60,339 nt of DNA. Source: Marine group II euryarchaeote REDSEA-S11_B3N4 (GTDB lineage Archaea > Thermoplasmatota > Poseidoniia > Poseidoniales > Thalassarchaeaceae). The notes under the pieces were generated by a model. That model made no database searches, was not told the DNA's origin, and saw only the letters and a list, made by a program, of their open reading frames with translations. The stretch is taken from contig LURR01000003.1 of assembly GCA_001628485.1 (NCBI GenBank), forward strand, positions 1 through 60,339. The letters are read 5' to 3'. The position numbers and the translations under genes are program-made. Positions 20,292 to 28,803 of the stretch are shown here, piece by piece (the first letter of the stretch is position 1; each line of letters starts with the position of its first letter).

Positions 20292-20801
20292 ATGCCCAAA
20301 AGGCCACCGAAAGGTGAACACGGGGGAACCGTAATGCCAAAAGTAGACGAAGCAGAACTAGGAGACGACTTCTCATATATCGTCAGAATAGCCGATACTG
20401 ACATTGACGGGTTGAAGCCAATCACATACGGATTAACATCAGTCAAGGGCATAGGAATCAGGACATCGATGATGATCTGCAAGATGTCTGGAATTGACGG
20501 TACCAGGTTAGGAGGGCACCTATCTTCTGATGAGCAGGACCTGCTCAGAAGCGCTATCGACGAATATGCGACAAACGTTCCTTGGTGGATGGTTAACCGG
20601 CAGAGGGATTTAGAATCAAATGAAGATGCTCACATTATTGCCAATGAGGTAGGGATGACCAAGGATGATGATGTGGCGAGGTTAGCAGAAATCAAGACTT
20701 TCCGTGGAATGAGGCACAGGAGTGGACACAAGGTGAGGGGGCAGAGGCTCAGGTCAAACGGCCGGAGAGGGTCTGCACTCGGCGTCCAGAGGAAGAAGTG
20801 A
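20292..20801 (+). CDS. rps13: 30S ribosomal protein uS13
   Basis: 169 residues. Recognisable archaeal S13: YIVRIADTDIDG, the helix-two-turn-helix segment (LTSVKGIGIRTSMMICK), the central NRQRDLE, and the basic C-terminal tail GMRHRSGHKVRGQRLRSNGRR that contacts tRNA in the ribosome head. The first ATG (20292) gives an MPKRPPKGEHGG extension; an ATG at 20334 preceded by GGGGGAA is an equally good start. It heads the conserved archaeal S13-S4-S11-RpoD gene order, with S4 9 bp downstream. Confidence 0.95.
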   Translation: MPKRPPKGEHGGTVMPKVDEAELGDDFSYIVRIADTDIDGLKPITYGLTSVKGIGIRTSMMICKMSGIDGTRLGGHLSSDEQDLLRSAIDEYATNVPWWMVNRQRDLESNEDAHIIANEVGMTKDDDVARLAEIKTFRGMRHRSGHKVRGQRLRSNGRRGSALGVQRKK

Positions 20802-20810
20802 GGTTAGACA

Positions 20811-21413
20811 ATGGGCGAACCAAAGTTTTCCAGGCCTAGAACACAGACTCCCACTCACCCCTGGAAGCAGGCTAGGATTGACGAAGAGCACGATCTCAAG
20901 GAAAGGTACGGCCTGAAGAAAGTCGGTGGCATGAGAGAAATATGGAGAGAGAAATCTGCACTTAGAAGACATCGGAATCAGGCGATGAAATTGATAGGAA
21001 GGGTCGACTCAACCGAAGGTCACTATGCCAAGGAAAAAGAGCAATTACTGAATTCGCTGACAAAGAAAGGGCTCCTACAAACCGGTGCAGACGTTGGAGA
21101 CGTTCTCGAGATTAACGTTGAACACATGCTATCCAGGAGGCTACAGTCAGTAGTATACTACAAGGGATTGGCCCCGTCTATGAGAGCTGCAAGGAACCTA
21201 ATCGTACACGGACATATCTGCATCGGTGACCAGAGGATGACTGTGCCAGGGTATCATGTTCTGAAGGAGGAAGAGGATTCTCTACAATACAGCGAAAACT
21301 CTCCTTTCGTTGACCCCGAACATCCATTCAGGAAGGAGTTGGAGACTCTCAGGTACCAGGAAGACGATGAAGAGGAATTGGAAGAAGATTCCGCAGAAGA
21401 GGAGGAGTCATGA
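20811..21413 (+). CDS. rps4: 30S ribosomal protein uS4, with acidic C-terminal tail
   Basis: 200 residues. Archaeal S4: the N-terminal KFSRPRTQTPTHPW region, then the S4 RNA-binding domain around residues 103-147 (MLSRRLQSVVYYKGLA ... ARNLIVHGHICIGDQRM). It binds 16S rRNA and nucleates small-subunit assembly. The last 20 residues are almost entirely Glu/Asp/Ser (DDEEELEEDSAEEEES), an unusual acidic tail for a ribosomal protein, although acidic tails do occur in archaeal S4. GTGAGG lies 10 bp before the ATG. The stop overlaps the start of uS11. Confidence 0.96.
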   Translation: MGEPKFSRPRTQTPTHPWKQARIDEEHDLKERYGLKKVGGMREIWREKSALRRHRNQAMKLIGRVDSTEGHYAKEKEQLLNSLTKKGLLQTGADVGDVLEINVEHMLSRRLQSVVYYKGLAPSMRAARNLIVHGHICIGDQRMTVPGYHVLKEEEDSLQYSENSPFVDPEHPFRKELETLRYQEDDEEELEEDSAEEEES

Positions 21414-21793
21414 TGGGTCACAAAGCAATTCTGCACATCTACAGTACTTTCAACAATGTTCTGATTACCGCTACCGATCTGACTGGTGCAGAGACGGTCT
21501 GCAAGGTGTCAGGAGGAATGGTGACTAAGGGTGGAAGCGACTCTGGTGGGCAGTTTGCTGCTACAAGGGCTGCTGAGAAGATTGCCGAAATGCTAGCTGA
21601 GAAGGATTTTGATCAAGTTATTGTGAAATACAGAGGAGCCGGGGGCAACAGATCTAACAGCGCTCCAGGAGCAACCGCCGCCATTAGAGCGCTCACTCGT
21701 GCTGGTGTCAGGATAACGAGGATTGAGGACGTGACTCCAATGCCGACTGATGGAACCAAGAGCAAGGGTGGAAGAAGAGGCAGAAGAGTTTGA
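21413..21793 (+). CDS. rps11: 30S ribosomal protein uS11
   Basis: 126 residues. Hallmarks include HIYSTFNNVLITATDLTGAE, the GGMVTK turn, AATRAAEKIAE and the C-terminal IEDVTPMPTDG with a basic GGRRGRR tail. It forms part of the mRNA exit platform. Two adjacent ATG codons (21410 and 21413) overlap the S4 stop in ATGATG; GGAGGAG lies just upstream inside S4, so translation is probably coupled. Third gene of the S13-S4-S11-RpoD operon. Confidence 0.96.
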   Translation: MGHKAILHIYSTFNNVLITATDLTGAETVCKVSGGMVTKGGSDSGGQFAATRAAEKIAEMLAEKDFDQVIVKYRGAGGNRSNSAPGATAAIRALTRAGVRITRIEDVTPMPTDGTKSKGGRRGRRV

Positions 21794-21807
21794 ATTGGAG
21801 TGATAAA

Positions 21808-22695
21808 ATGGTAAAGACCAAGATACTGAAAGAAGAGGACAACAAAATACAGGTACTTCTGTCAAAGACAGACAGGAGCTTTGCCAATGCGCTCAGGAGG
21901 TCACTAATCTCGGATACTCCAAAGATGGCTATTGACAGCGTTAGATTCCAGCTCGGTACAAAGGAGCAAGATGAGGAGATATGGGAGACTACCGGACCCA
22001 TTCCCGACGAAATGGTCGCTCAGAGACTTGCTATGATTCCTATTCCTACCGTGCATGACAAGTTCTACTTCCAAGATGAGTGCCCTAATTGCAAGGATCT
22101 TGTTGAGGCCGACAGGGGTTGTTTAGAATGCCAGATGATTTACACATGTGTGGTCTTCGGAACTGAGGAAGGACGTTGGGTTACCGCAGGCGATATGAAG
22201 TATCTTGGAGAGGAAGCTCTTGAGATTCCAGACGAGTTCAAGAGCATACCAATTACCAAACTAATGAAGGGGCAAATGATAGAATTCTATGCGACTGCCA
22301 TCATGGGTCGGGGAAGGGATCATACAAAGTGGTCCCCAGTATGTGGTGTAACTTTCCGCCCCAGAAGGATTGGGGTGCTGAACAACAAAACCAAGGCAAA
22401 GATTCTCTGGGACATGGACCTAGAAATCTCAGCCAAGGATTTCAACAAGGATGGAAAGTTGGAAGATGTAGACAAGGTTGCCATTCTTTCTGATGAGCTG
22501 AATCACGTAGGAGAGGGGACAGAGGCATCAAGGACATTCAAAGATGCAATTTCTCTCGAAGAGGTTTCAGGAGAGTTTATTCTATCGTTTGAGACAGATG
22601 GTTCAATGAGTCCAAAAACCGCTTTCATGAAAGCAGTCGAGGAGCTTGCAGGAAGGTTTGGATCTCTTGAGAAGGACCTTACAAGTTCTCTGTGA
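21808..22695 (+). CDS. rpoD: DNA-directed RNA polymerase subunit D (Rpo3)
   Basis: 295 residues from the ATG at 21808, which has GGAGTGAT 7 nt upstream; the frame extends to a TTG at 21790. It is the archaeal counterpart of Rpb3 and bacterial alpha N-terminal domain, and forms the assembly platform with subunit L. Dimerisation-domain motifs are clear: RSFANALRRSLISDTPKMAID and DEMVAQRLAMIPI. Cys residues at 92, 95, 105, 108 and 114 (CPNC and CLEC) form a metal-binding loop in domain 2, like the Rpb3 zinc loop. The domain-3 region has no cysteine cluster, so the Fe-S cluster of some archaeal RpoD proteins appears to be absent. Last transcriptional gene of the cluster. Confidence 0.95.
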   Translation: MVKTKILKEEDNKIQVLLSKTDRSFANALRRSLISDTPKMAIDSVRFQLGTKEQDEEIWETTGPIPDEMVAQRLAMIPIPTVHDKFYFQDECPNCKDLVEADRGCLECQMIYTCVVFGTEEGRWVTAGDMKYLGEEALEIPDEFKSIPITKLMKGQMIEFYATAIMGRGRDHTKWSPVCGVTFRPRRIGVLNNKTKAKILWDMDLEISAKDFNKDGKLEDVDKVAILSDELNHVGEGTEASRTFKDAISLEEVSGEFILSFETDGSMSPKTAFMKAVEELAGRFGSLEKDLTSSL

Positions 22696-22734
22696 ATTAC
22701 AATGATTCATTACCATCTTGCTGGATGAATTACC

Positions 22735-23712
22735 ATGTCTATAGTTCTGGGCAGGGGCCAATGCGGGGCGCACATCACTCTTCTTTTCACGATTGATGAT
22801 TCAAGTGAAGATTTGGTGTGTCAAGGAAGCAGAGGTGCGGGTATTTGCCTCAAAGACGGAGTAGAGGCAATAGCGAAAGGAGACAATGGCTCCGGAGAGA
22901 TAATTGTCAGATTCAAGGATGGAGAATACGACTCAAGAATGTATCAAGACGTACTGTCGGAGTTAGTGGAGGAGATTCCTGAGATAGGAAATTTTGATTG
23001 GGAGCTGGACATCATAATGTCCTTGCCGACATCTCAGGGTTTCGGAATGTCGGCTTCGGGTGCAGTGGCATCATCGATGGCTATTCAGAGAGCAATCGGA
23101 ATCCCCCACGAAGAGTGTGTGAGAAGATCTTTTCTCGTTGCCCACATTGTTGAAAGAAAGCGATCTAGCGGTTTGGGCGACACGACTGCTCTTTCCTCGG
23201 GAGGAGTGGAGAGAAGAATTGCAGCGGGTTCCCCATTTTCTGGATCTCTTTTGGATAATGGACCAGGAGTATCCCAGGGTTGGTCTGTAGAAATCCCGAT
23301 TCTAATTTCTTGGAAAGAAAAGACGGGCAGGCACACATCAAGTTACATAGATAATGAGGATTGGAGAAGGAAAATTTGCCTTGCAGGGGAACATGCAATG
23401 GAGAGAATCGGTAAAGGAGAATGGAAGGAGCACAGGTGGTCGGAGCTTATTGAGGAATCACTGAGATTCTCATCTGATAGCGGTCTTGAGGAGGATGCAT
23501 CGAGATCGGAAATTATCGAATCCGTGAAAAAGGCGATAGATAGTTCAGAATTCTCTGAAAGTTTGTCTGCTATGCTTTGTATGTTGGGCGAGAGTGTCGT
23601 AATCGTACCAAAGGACCCACATGGGCAAGAAGATTGGATCTACAAGATTTCTGAGGAATTGGAGGGTTACGGACTCTCTTCATTCTCCAGTAGAGTAGGA
23701 GCATTACGATAG
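22735..23712 (+). CDS. Pantoate kinase (archaeal GHMP kinase of CoA biosynthesis)
   Basis: 325 residues. A GHMP-kinase ATP loop LPTSQGFGMSASGAVASS lies at about residue 98-115. The N-terminal GRGQCGAHITLLF and the SSGLGDTTALSSGGVERR segment match archaeal pantoate kinase, which phosphorylates pantoate to 4-phosphopantoate before phosphopantothenate synthetase. This is the archaeal alternative to the bacterial PanC/PanK order of CoA synthesis. The ATG lies 39 bp after rpoD, replacing the L18e-L13-S9 genes that usually follow rpoD in archaea. Other GHMP kinases (mevalonate, homoserine) are less likely given the Gly-Phe-Gly-Met-Ser-Ala loop. Confidence 0.8.
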   Translation: MSIVLGRGQCGAHITLLFTIDDSSEDLVCQGSRGAGICLKDGVEAIAKGDNGSGEIIVRFKDGEYDSRMYQDVLSELVEEIPEIGNFDWELDIIMSLPTSQGFGMSASGAVASSMAIQRAIGIPHEECVRRSFLVAHIVERKRSSGLGDTTALSSGGVERRIAAGSPFSGSLLDNGPGVSQGWSVEIPILISWKEKTGRHTSSYIDNEDWRRKICLAGEHAMERIGKGEWKEHRWSELIEESLRFSSDSGLEEDASRSEIIESVKKAIDSSEFSESLSAMLCMLGESVVIVPKDPHGQEDWIYKISEELEGYGLSSFSSRVGALR

Positions 23713-23715
23713 AGG

Positions 23716-24795
23716 CTAAGACTTAGAGTTCTCATGGAAGTCCTCCAGTGGCTTTAGATCCAAAGGACTGGAGTCGAGCTTGATCGCCCCTCTTAGCCTT
23801 AGTCCATCGCAGAAGCCATGTCGATAAACTAGGGCTCCATGCCCATACTCGGCTACATACCTGTCTACCTGCTTCTGAGTTTTCTTCTTTGGAAACTTCA
23901 GATCGGCCCCGAAGAAGTGCTTAGCGTCTATCCAGGCACATGGAATCCCATTTATTCTGACATCATCGATCAGAAGCAGGTCTGGAGTTATGATTGCTCT
24001 ACCTTCCTCTTTTGTTTGTTCCCTGAGTAGTTCCTCTTGACGTCTGAATCGTATCCCTAAAGAGGAGAAGTGGTCACATAGTATCTCTTCGAAAACCTCG
24101 GCTGCACTCTGAGTCTCGGTCTGGTTGACCGAGCTAACTCGGTCAACTGACTCAGCGAGTTCGAATTGCTCTCTATCTCTCTGGTTTAATTTGGAGGGAT
24201 TCTTGTTTAGTGTGTCCTTAATCCTGGTCTTGGTCCAGCCTCGTCCGGTTAGTATAGCCCTGAATGTGTTAACTGGTGGTGCATCAAACCTCTTGGAGAG
24301 AGCAATCACGCTTTCTCCTGAATCATACCTCCTGCTGAGCTCATTCGATCTACGCATCAATTTTGAGTGAGAGTAAACGCTCTTCTCCTGATTTAGTGCC
24401 GCTCTGAGGGAGAGGGCCTGTTCCAATGAGATTGGTAGACCATCCAGATCTGAAGCAATTTCTTGCACTCTCTCCTCCGGAAGAAAGCCAAATTCGCCCG
24501 GGATACATGCAATCTTCCCTGCTCTATTCTGGACCTCCCTAGAAACCGCGTTCGTGTTCCATCTGATTTCTATCTTCCTTGGGGGTGGATCAATTTCTGC
24601 TGGTATTCCCATCGGTCTGGGATCTAGATCAAACCTGGACAGTGCTCTTTCGATGTCCTCTGTTTTGGCGCCCCTGCCCTTATCCTTGGAGGGTTTATTC
24701 CCTTTCCTCGGTCTTCGGCGGCGGCCCCGACGTCCTCGACGCCGCTTGTAACTCCCGTCTTCACTCAATGGTACCTCCAGATGTTGGAGCCCCAT
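23716..24795 (-). CDS. CDIN1/C15orf41-like TPD-motif nuclease homologue
   Basis: 359 residues. It begins with a very basic tract (KRRRGRRGRRRRPRKGNK), followed by helical regions including a helix-turn-helix-like stretch (SGESVIALSKRFDAPPVNTFRAIL). The C-terminal 100 residues carry the TPD-family signature: TPDLLL at about 273, WIDAKHFFG at about 289, a Gln-x-x-x-Tyr segment and YGHGALVYRHGFCDG. The order TPD ... W-I-D/E-x-K ... FG ... Y-x-x-x-x-G-x-G-x-x-x-Y matches human CDIN1 (C15orf41), a PD-(D/E)xK-like fold protein linked to congenital dyserythropoietic anaemia type I. Archaeal homologues are known but uncharacterised. Its ATG follows the DCC gene by 18 bp, so it is probably the third gene of a leuS transcript. 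It ends 3 bp from pantoate kinase, tail to tail. Confidence 0.75.
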   Translation of the reverse strand: MGLQHLEVPLSEDGSYKRRRGRRGRRRRPRKGNKPSKDKGRGAKTEDIERALSRFDLDPRPMGIPAEIDPPPRKIEIRWNTNAVSREVQNRAGKIACIPGEFGFLPEERVQEIASDLDGLPISLEQALSLRAALNQEKSVYSHSKLMRRSNELSRRYDSGESVIALSKRFDAPPVNTFRAILTGRGWTKTRIKDTLNKNPSKLNQRDREQFELAESVDRVSSVNQTETQSAAEVFEEILCDHFSSLGIRFRRQEELLREQTKEEGRAIITPDLLLIDDVRINGIPCAWIDAKHFFGADLKFPKKKTQKQVDRYVAEYGHGALVYRHGFCDGLRLRGAIKLDSSPLDLKPLEDFHENSKS

Positions 24796-24813
24796 GAACC
24801 CACCTGTCAGAGA

Positions 24814-25158
24814 CTACTTTCTCATTCTTGCATAAGCATCGTAGAAGAAGTCCCGAATTGGCCAAGGTACGAGAAACATTGTTGATGCTAAAGACCATGG
24901 AAATGCTAGTTGTCTGCATACTCTCCAAATTGCAGCGCTCTTAGGGAACCATCTCCCGTCATTAGAAATCAGGAAAATAGAATCCAGTCCCTCCATTTCC
25001 TTTGGGATGTCAAGTAAAATCTCCTTTCCTTGTTCACTGTTCTGGCCCACTAATTTTACTCTCGAACCCGGGTCCCTTTTCTTGATGAAATCTGCCCATC
25101 TGGTACATTTACTGCATTGGTCGTCGAAAAGGACGGTGGTAGTAGATTTTGTAGCCAT
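24814..25158 (-). CDS. DCC-family (DUF393) thiol-disulfide oxidoreductase-like protein
   Basis: 114 residues. The signature VLFDDQCSKCTRWADFI at the N-terminus is the DxxCxxC motif that names the DCC family, followed by the expected LDSIFLI strand and a KSAAIWRVCRQL helix before a hydrophobic PWPIRDFFYDAYAR C-terminus. The family has a thioredoxin-like fold and unknown substrates. It starts 7 bp after the leuS stop on the same strand, so co-transcription with leuS is likely. Confidence 0.85.
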   Translation of the reverse strand: MATKSTTTVLFDDQCSKCTRWADFIKKRDPGSRVKLVGQNSEQGKEILLDIPKEMEGLDSIFLISNDGRWFPKSAAIWRVCRQLAFPWSLASTMFLVPWPIRDFFYDAYARMRK

Positions 25159-25165
25159 GGTTCAC

Positions 25166-28021
25166 CTACAGGAAAGCAATTCCGGGTTCTAATGGGAAGG
25201 AAATTCGTGCCTTCCCCCCGACGTCTTCTCCTTCTCCTACCCTGTAGGCTTCGACATTCTCGACTCCTAGGGCTGATGCAATGAAATCTGAGTTAGCCGA
25301 GATTATACCTAGTTCATCGATTCCCTGTGATAGTAGATATCTGGATCCATCTGACCAAGTGTAGATTTTTCCTCTAGTTTTCTTGCCTCCAACTGTAATT
25401 GAGTTCCAGGTATGAAAAACCTCCCCCCTTGTTGACTCTTCATTGAATATTTCCAGAGATTTGACATGCTCCTGACCGTTTGCTTTGAAGTCAAACTCAG
25501 AGAAATGAAGTTTGATAGCCTCCGATGCTAGATCCGATTTCCAGATTGGAGACGTCTGTATGACTACTCTGGAAATCGGTTTCTTGGAGTGTCTCTCTGC
25601 CAGAGTCCTGAGATTCCTCGCACTGGATATGATGTTCTTCACGTATTCCTCTTCGGCCAAGATGTGCAAGTCATCTGATTCGATGCTGAGAGTAGGAATC
25701 TCAAGTGCCGCAAGGAGGTCTTTTCCGCCGAACTTATTCCAGAATTCCTCTGCAATGTGAGGTGTTGCGGGGGCGAGCATCGGAATCCATCCCTCTAGGA
25801 ATTTCATTGCAGTAGTTCTATCCAGACCCCCTCTTCGAAGGTACCAATTCCAATCCGACAGCATTTCGAAGTGGCTTATCATCACCCCCTCCCTTAGACT
25901 GACGTCGGACATTGCTTCAATCCATCTATTCTGACTCGCTCTCATTCTCGATAACAGCCATCCATCAATTTTCGAAGGAGCGTCCGAAAGTGCCATTGCT
26001 TCATCGATAGCGCCGAAAAGAGAGTTGATTTGGCGATGGTTAGCTTCCAAGGCGCTATCAGACCAGTCCATTCCTGCCTCAGGATTAGCACCGAATAAAA
26101 TGAACAGCCTCACCGTATCCGCTCCGAATCTGGAAATCATTTCTTCGGGGCTAACGGTGTTTCCAAGAGATTTGCTCATCTTTGCTGATCTGGTTGAAAG
26201 TTCTTTTCCGCAGGTTGGGCAAGCGGATTCGAAGTAGTCAACATGGTACTCAGAATTGCAATCGGAGCAGTAGGGGGCAGGAGCATTGAGCATGCCCTGA
26301 CAGACCAACCTTCCGAATGGTTCCCCGACCTCGTTCATCCCAGCATCTCTGGTGAATTTTGTGAAGAATCTAGCATAGAGTAGATGCATGACAGCGTGTT
26401 CTATCCCCCCTATGTACAGGTCAACTCCGCCATCCATCCAATAATCTACAGCAGAGCGATTGAACGGGTACTCGTCGTTGTTCGCATCGCAAAATCTCAT
26501 GAAATACCATGATGAGTCGTAGAATGTGTCCATTGTATCGGTCTCTCGCCTTGCCTCACTTCCGCATTTAGGACAAATGGTTTGCACAAAGCTATGATGC
26601 GACTCGAGAGGATTGCCACTTTGGTCTTCGGTAAACACTACGTCTAGTGGTAACTCAACCGGAAGATCTTCCCGAGGTACGGGGACAATTCCGCATGACT
26701 TGCAATGAATCATGGGGATAGGAGTCCCCCAGAACCTCTGTCTGCTCAGTAGCCAATCCTTCAGACGATACTCAACTTTGCCATGTCCTGCTTGCTTCTC
26801 TTCTAGAGCGGAAATTACGGCACTCTTTGCTTCATCTCCGGAGAGTCCGTCAAAACCGTCTATTGGAGAGTTGATCATTGGGCCGTATCCTTCGAATGCC
26901 CTATTCATTGGTTCGTTGGTGTCGACACCCCGGTTTTCTTCGAGTACCCTCCTTATCTCGAGATCGTACTCGGTTGCGAAATCGAAGTCTCTTTGATCGT
27001 GCCCTGGGACTGCCATCACCGCTCCCGTTCCATAAGTAGAGACCACGAAATTACCAGCGTATATTGGAACCCTCTCATCGTTCAGTGGATTGATTGCATG
27101 CCTCCCTAGGAAGACCCCCTTCTTCTCCTTCAGCATGTTTACTCTCTCGAACTCAGACATTCGTGAGCATTCTTCTTTGAGGGCTCTCCATCCTTCTTCC
27201 CACTCACTACCTGAGCACAACTCTTCACACAAAGGATGCTCTGGCGACAAAGTGAGGAAAGTTACTCCGAAAATGGTGTCAGGCCTGGTAGTAAATGCTC
27301 CAATTACTGATGAAGAGTCGGCCACTTGGAATTCGATATGTGCTCCATTGGAGCGCCCAATCCAGTTCCTCTGCATAGCCTTAACATTCTCGGGGAACGA
27401 GATATTTTCTAGTTCATCGAGCAACTCGTCGGAGTACTCGGTCATCCTTACGAACCACTGTGCCATGTCTCTCTGGACTACTTCCAATCCGCATCTCCAG
27501 CATCTATTGTTTCTTACCTGTTCGTTAGCCAGAACGGTATCACAGTCGATGCACCAGTTTACTGGAGCCGACTTTCGCTCAATCAGACCCATCTCATTGA
27601 GGATTAGGAACATCTCCTGGTTCCAACGGTAGTAATCCACATCTGATGTCGCCAAGAATCTCCTCCAATCGTATGAGTAGCCCATCCTTTCTTGGTCGGA
27701 ACGAATGCTAGAGATGTTGCCATGCGTGACATCATGAGGGTGCCCGCCTTCTTTCTTGGCGGCATTCTCCGCTGGCATTCCGAATGAGTCATACCCCATC
27801 GGATAGAGTACGTTCTTTCCCATTAATCTCTGGAAGCGTGCCATAGCATCGCCGATAGAGTAGTTCCTGACATGGCCCATATGCATGTGTCCAGATGGAT
27901 ATGGGAACATCTCAAGGCAGTAGAACTTGGGTTTAGAGTCATCAATTTCGGCCTCGAAGACCCTGTCTTCGGACCATTTCTTCTGCCATCTGGATTCGAT
28001 CTCTTGGGGGTCGTATGGCAT
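25166..28021 (-). CDS. leuS: Leucyl-tRNA synthetase, bacterial type
   Basis: 951 residues from the ATG at 28021. HIGH-class motif PYPSGHMHMGHVRNYSIGD (about residue 40) and KMSKSLGN (about residue 619) flank the usual bacterial-type arrangement, with the CP1 editing domain containing TTRPDTIFGVTF and the leucyl-specific GWxxLKEE-like region. Two zinc-binding Cys clusters are visible (CIDC...CWRC and CSDC...CPTC). The HMGH and NWIGRS motifs point to the bacterial LeuRS family, not the archaeal/eukaryotic one, implying horizontal replacement. An upstream in-frame ATG at 28060 lies within the likely TATA box, so the shorter start is preferred; residues from MPYDPQEIESRW align with the normal N-terminus. 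Confidence 0.95.
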   Translation of the reverse strand: MPYDPQEIESRWQKKWSEDRVFEAEIDDSKPKFYCLEMFPYPSGHMHMGHVRNYSIGDAMARFQRLMGKNVLYPMGYDSFGMPAENAAKKEGGHPHDVTHGNISSIRSDQERMGYSYDWRRFLATSDVDYYRWNQEMFLILNEMGLIERKSAPVNWCIDCDTVLANEQVRNNRCWRCGLEVVQRDMAQWFVRMTEYSDELLDELENISFPENVKAMQRNWIGRSNGAHIEFQVADSSSVIGAFTTRPDTIFGVTFLTLSPEHPLCEELCSGSEWEEGWRALKEECSRMSEFERVNMLKEKKGVFLGRHAINPLNDERVPIYAGNFVVSTYGTGAVMAVPGHDQRDFDFATEYDLEIRRVLEENRGVDTNEPMNRAFEGYGPMINSPIDGFDGLSGDEAKSAVISALEEKQAGHGKVEYRLKDWLLSRQRFWGTPIPMIHCKSCGIVPVPREDLPVELPLDVVFTEDQSGNPLESHHSFVQTICPKCGSEARRETDTMDTFYDSSWYFMRFCDANNDEYPFNRSAVDYWMDGGVDLYIGGIEHAVMHLLYARFFTKFTRDAGMNEVGEPFGRLVCQGMLNAPAPYCSDCNSEYHVDYFESACPTCGKELSTRSAKMSKSLGNTVSPEEMISRFGADTVRLFILFGANPEAGMDWSDSALEANHRQINSLFGAIDEAMALSDAPSKIDGWLLSRMRASQNRWIEAMSDVSLREGVMISHFEMLSDWNWYLRRGGLDRTTAMKFLEGWIPMLAPATPHIAEEFWNKFGGKDLLAALEIPTLSIESDDLHILAEEEYVKNIISSARNLRTLAERHSKKPISRVVIQTSPIWKSDLASEAIKLHFSEFDFKANGQEHVKSLEIFNEESTRGEVFHTWNSITVGGKKTRGKIYTWSDGSRYLLSQGIDELGIISANSDFIASALGVENVEAYRVGEGEDVGGKARISFPLEPGIAFL

Positions 28022-28050
28022 TTGCTCAAACTTAGCGCTTGGTATCGCTT

Positions 28051-28058
28051 GTATATGC
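28051..28058 (-). promoter_or_regulatory. TATA-like box for leuS
   Basis: GCATATAC on the minus strand is centred about 33 bp before the chosen leuS ATG. The in-frame ATG at 28060 overlaps this box, which argues against that start. Spacing predicts a very short leader. Confidence 0.45.
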
Positions 28059-28094
28059 ATTACGACTTTGTCCTATGTCTTACTCGCAAGGTTC

Positions 28095-28802
28095 ATGCTG
28101 TCCGAGGGAGAGTTTCATACTTCGATTTGGGAAGATGGAGTAGAAGTCTGGGTAACCCAAATGGGCAACCTGATGAACATGAATACTGCCTTCGTGGACA
28201 GAGCCAATGAAATTGTCGCAATCGTTGATCCGTTCGACGCCGAGAAGTGGTGCTCTAAGTTAGAAGAAGAGGGGCTCCGACCTACACACCTCCTGTATAC
28301 GCATACTCATCGAGACCATGCAGCAGGATTTCCAGGAATGATCGATAGATTCCCCGATCTTGAGGTCTGGGGGCATGAAGATGCAAGAGTTCCTAGCCTA
28401 TTGGGGAATATTGTATTCAGAAAGGTGGACTTCACCAATACTTGGGATTGTGAACCCGGGGAAAGTGAGGATTGGTCTGCAGGATCTATTGAGATTACTG
28501 TTACTCACTCACCCGGTCATGCACCTGGTCACGTCACCTTCCACGGACATGGAGTCTACCATGCTGGTGATCTTCTCTTCGTCAGGAGCGCTGGGAGAGT
28601 GGATCTTCCCGGAGGGGATCCGCAAGCACAGCAGAGGAGCCTGATTAGAGCCAAGCAGATTCTCAGTAGTCTGCCTCCGGATTGGAGATTGATTCCCGGT
28701 CACAGATATGATAATTTCAAGGGCGAGGTACCGGACTGGATTAGTCTAGAAGATGCACTGAAGCATAACTACTTCCTTTCCAATATTACTATGATTGAAT
28801 GA
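28095..28802 (+). CDS. Metallo-beta-lactamase fold hydrolase, glyoxalase II-like
   Basis: 235 residues from the ATG at 28095; the open frame extends upstream into leuS but the homologous region begins here. Metal ligands are in the expected order: HTHRDHAAG (HxHxDH), HSPGHAPGHV, the bridging Asp in HAGDLLF, and the final His in IPGHRYD. The set resembles glyoxalase II / persulfide dioxygenase-like MBL enzymes that hydrolyse thioesters. Substrate not determined. Divergent from leuS with about 73 bp between starts; its stop is adjacent to that of the convergent LETM1-like gene. Confidence 0.85.
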   Translation: MLSEGEFHTSIWEDGVEVWVTQMGNLMNMNTAFVDRANEIVAIVDPFDAEKWCSKLEEEGLRPTHLLYTHTHRDHAAGFPGMIDRFPDLEVWGHEDARVPSLLGNIVFRKVDFTNTWDCEPGESEDWSAGSIEITVTHSPGHAPGHVTFHGHGVYHAGDLLFVRSAGRVDLPGGDPQAQQRSLIRAKQILSSLPPDWRLIPGHRYDNFKGEVPDWISLEDALKHNYFLSNITMIE

Positions 28803-28803
28803 G

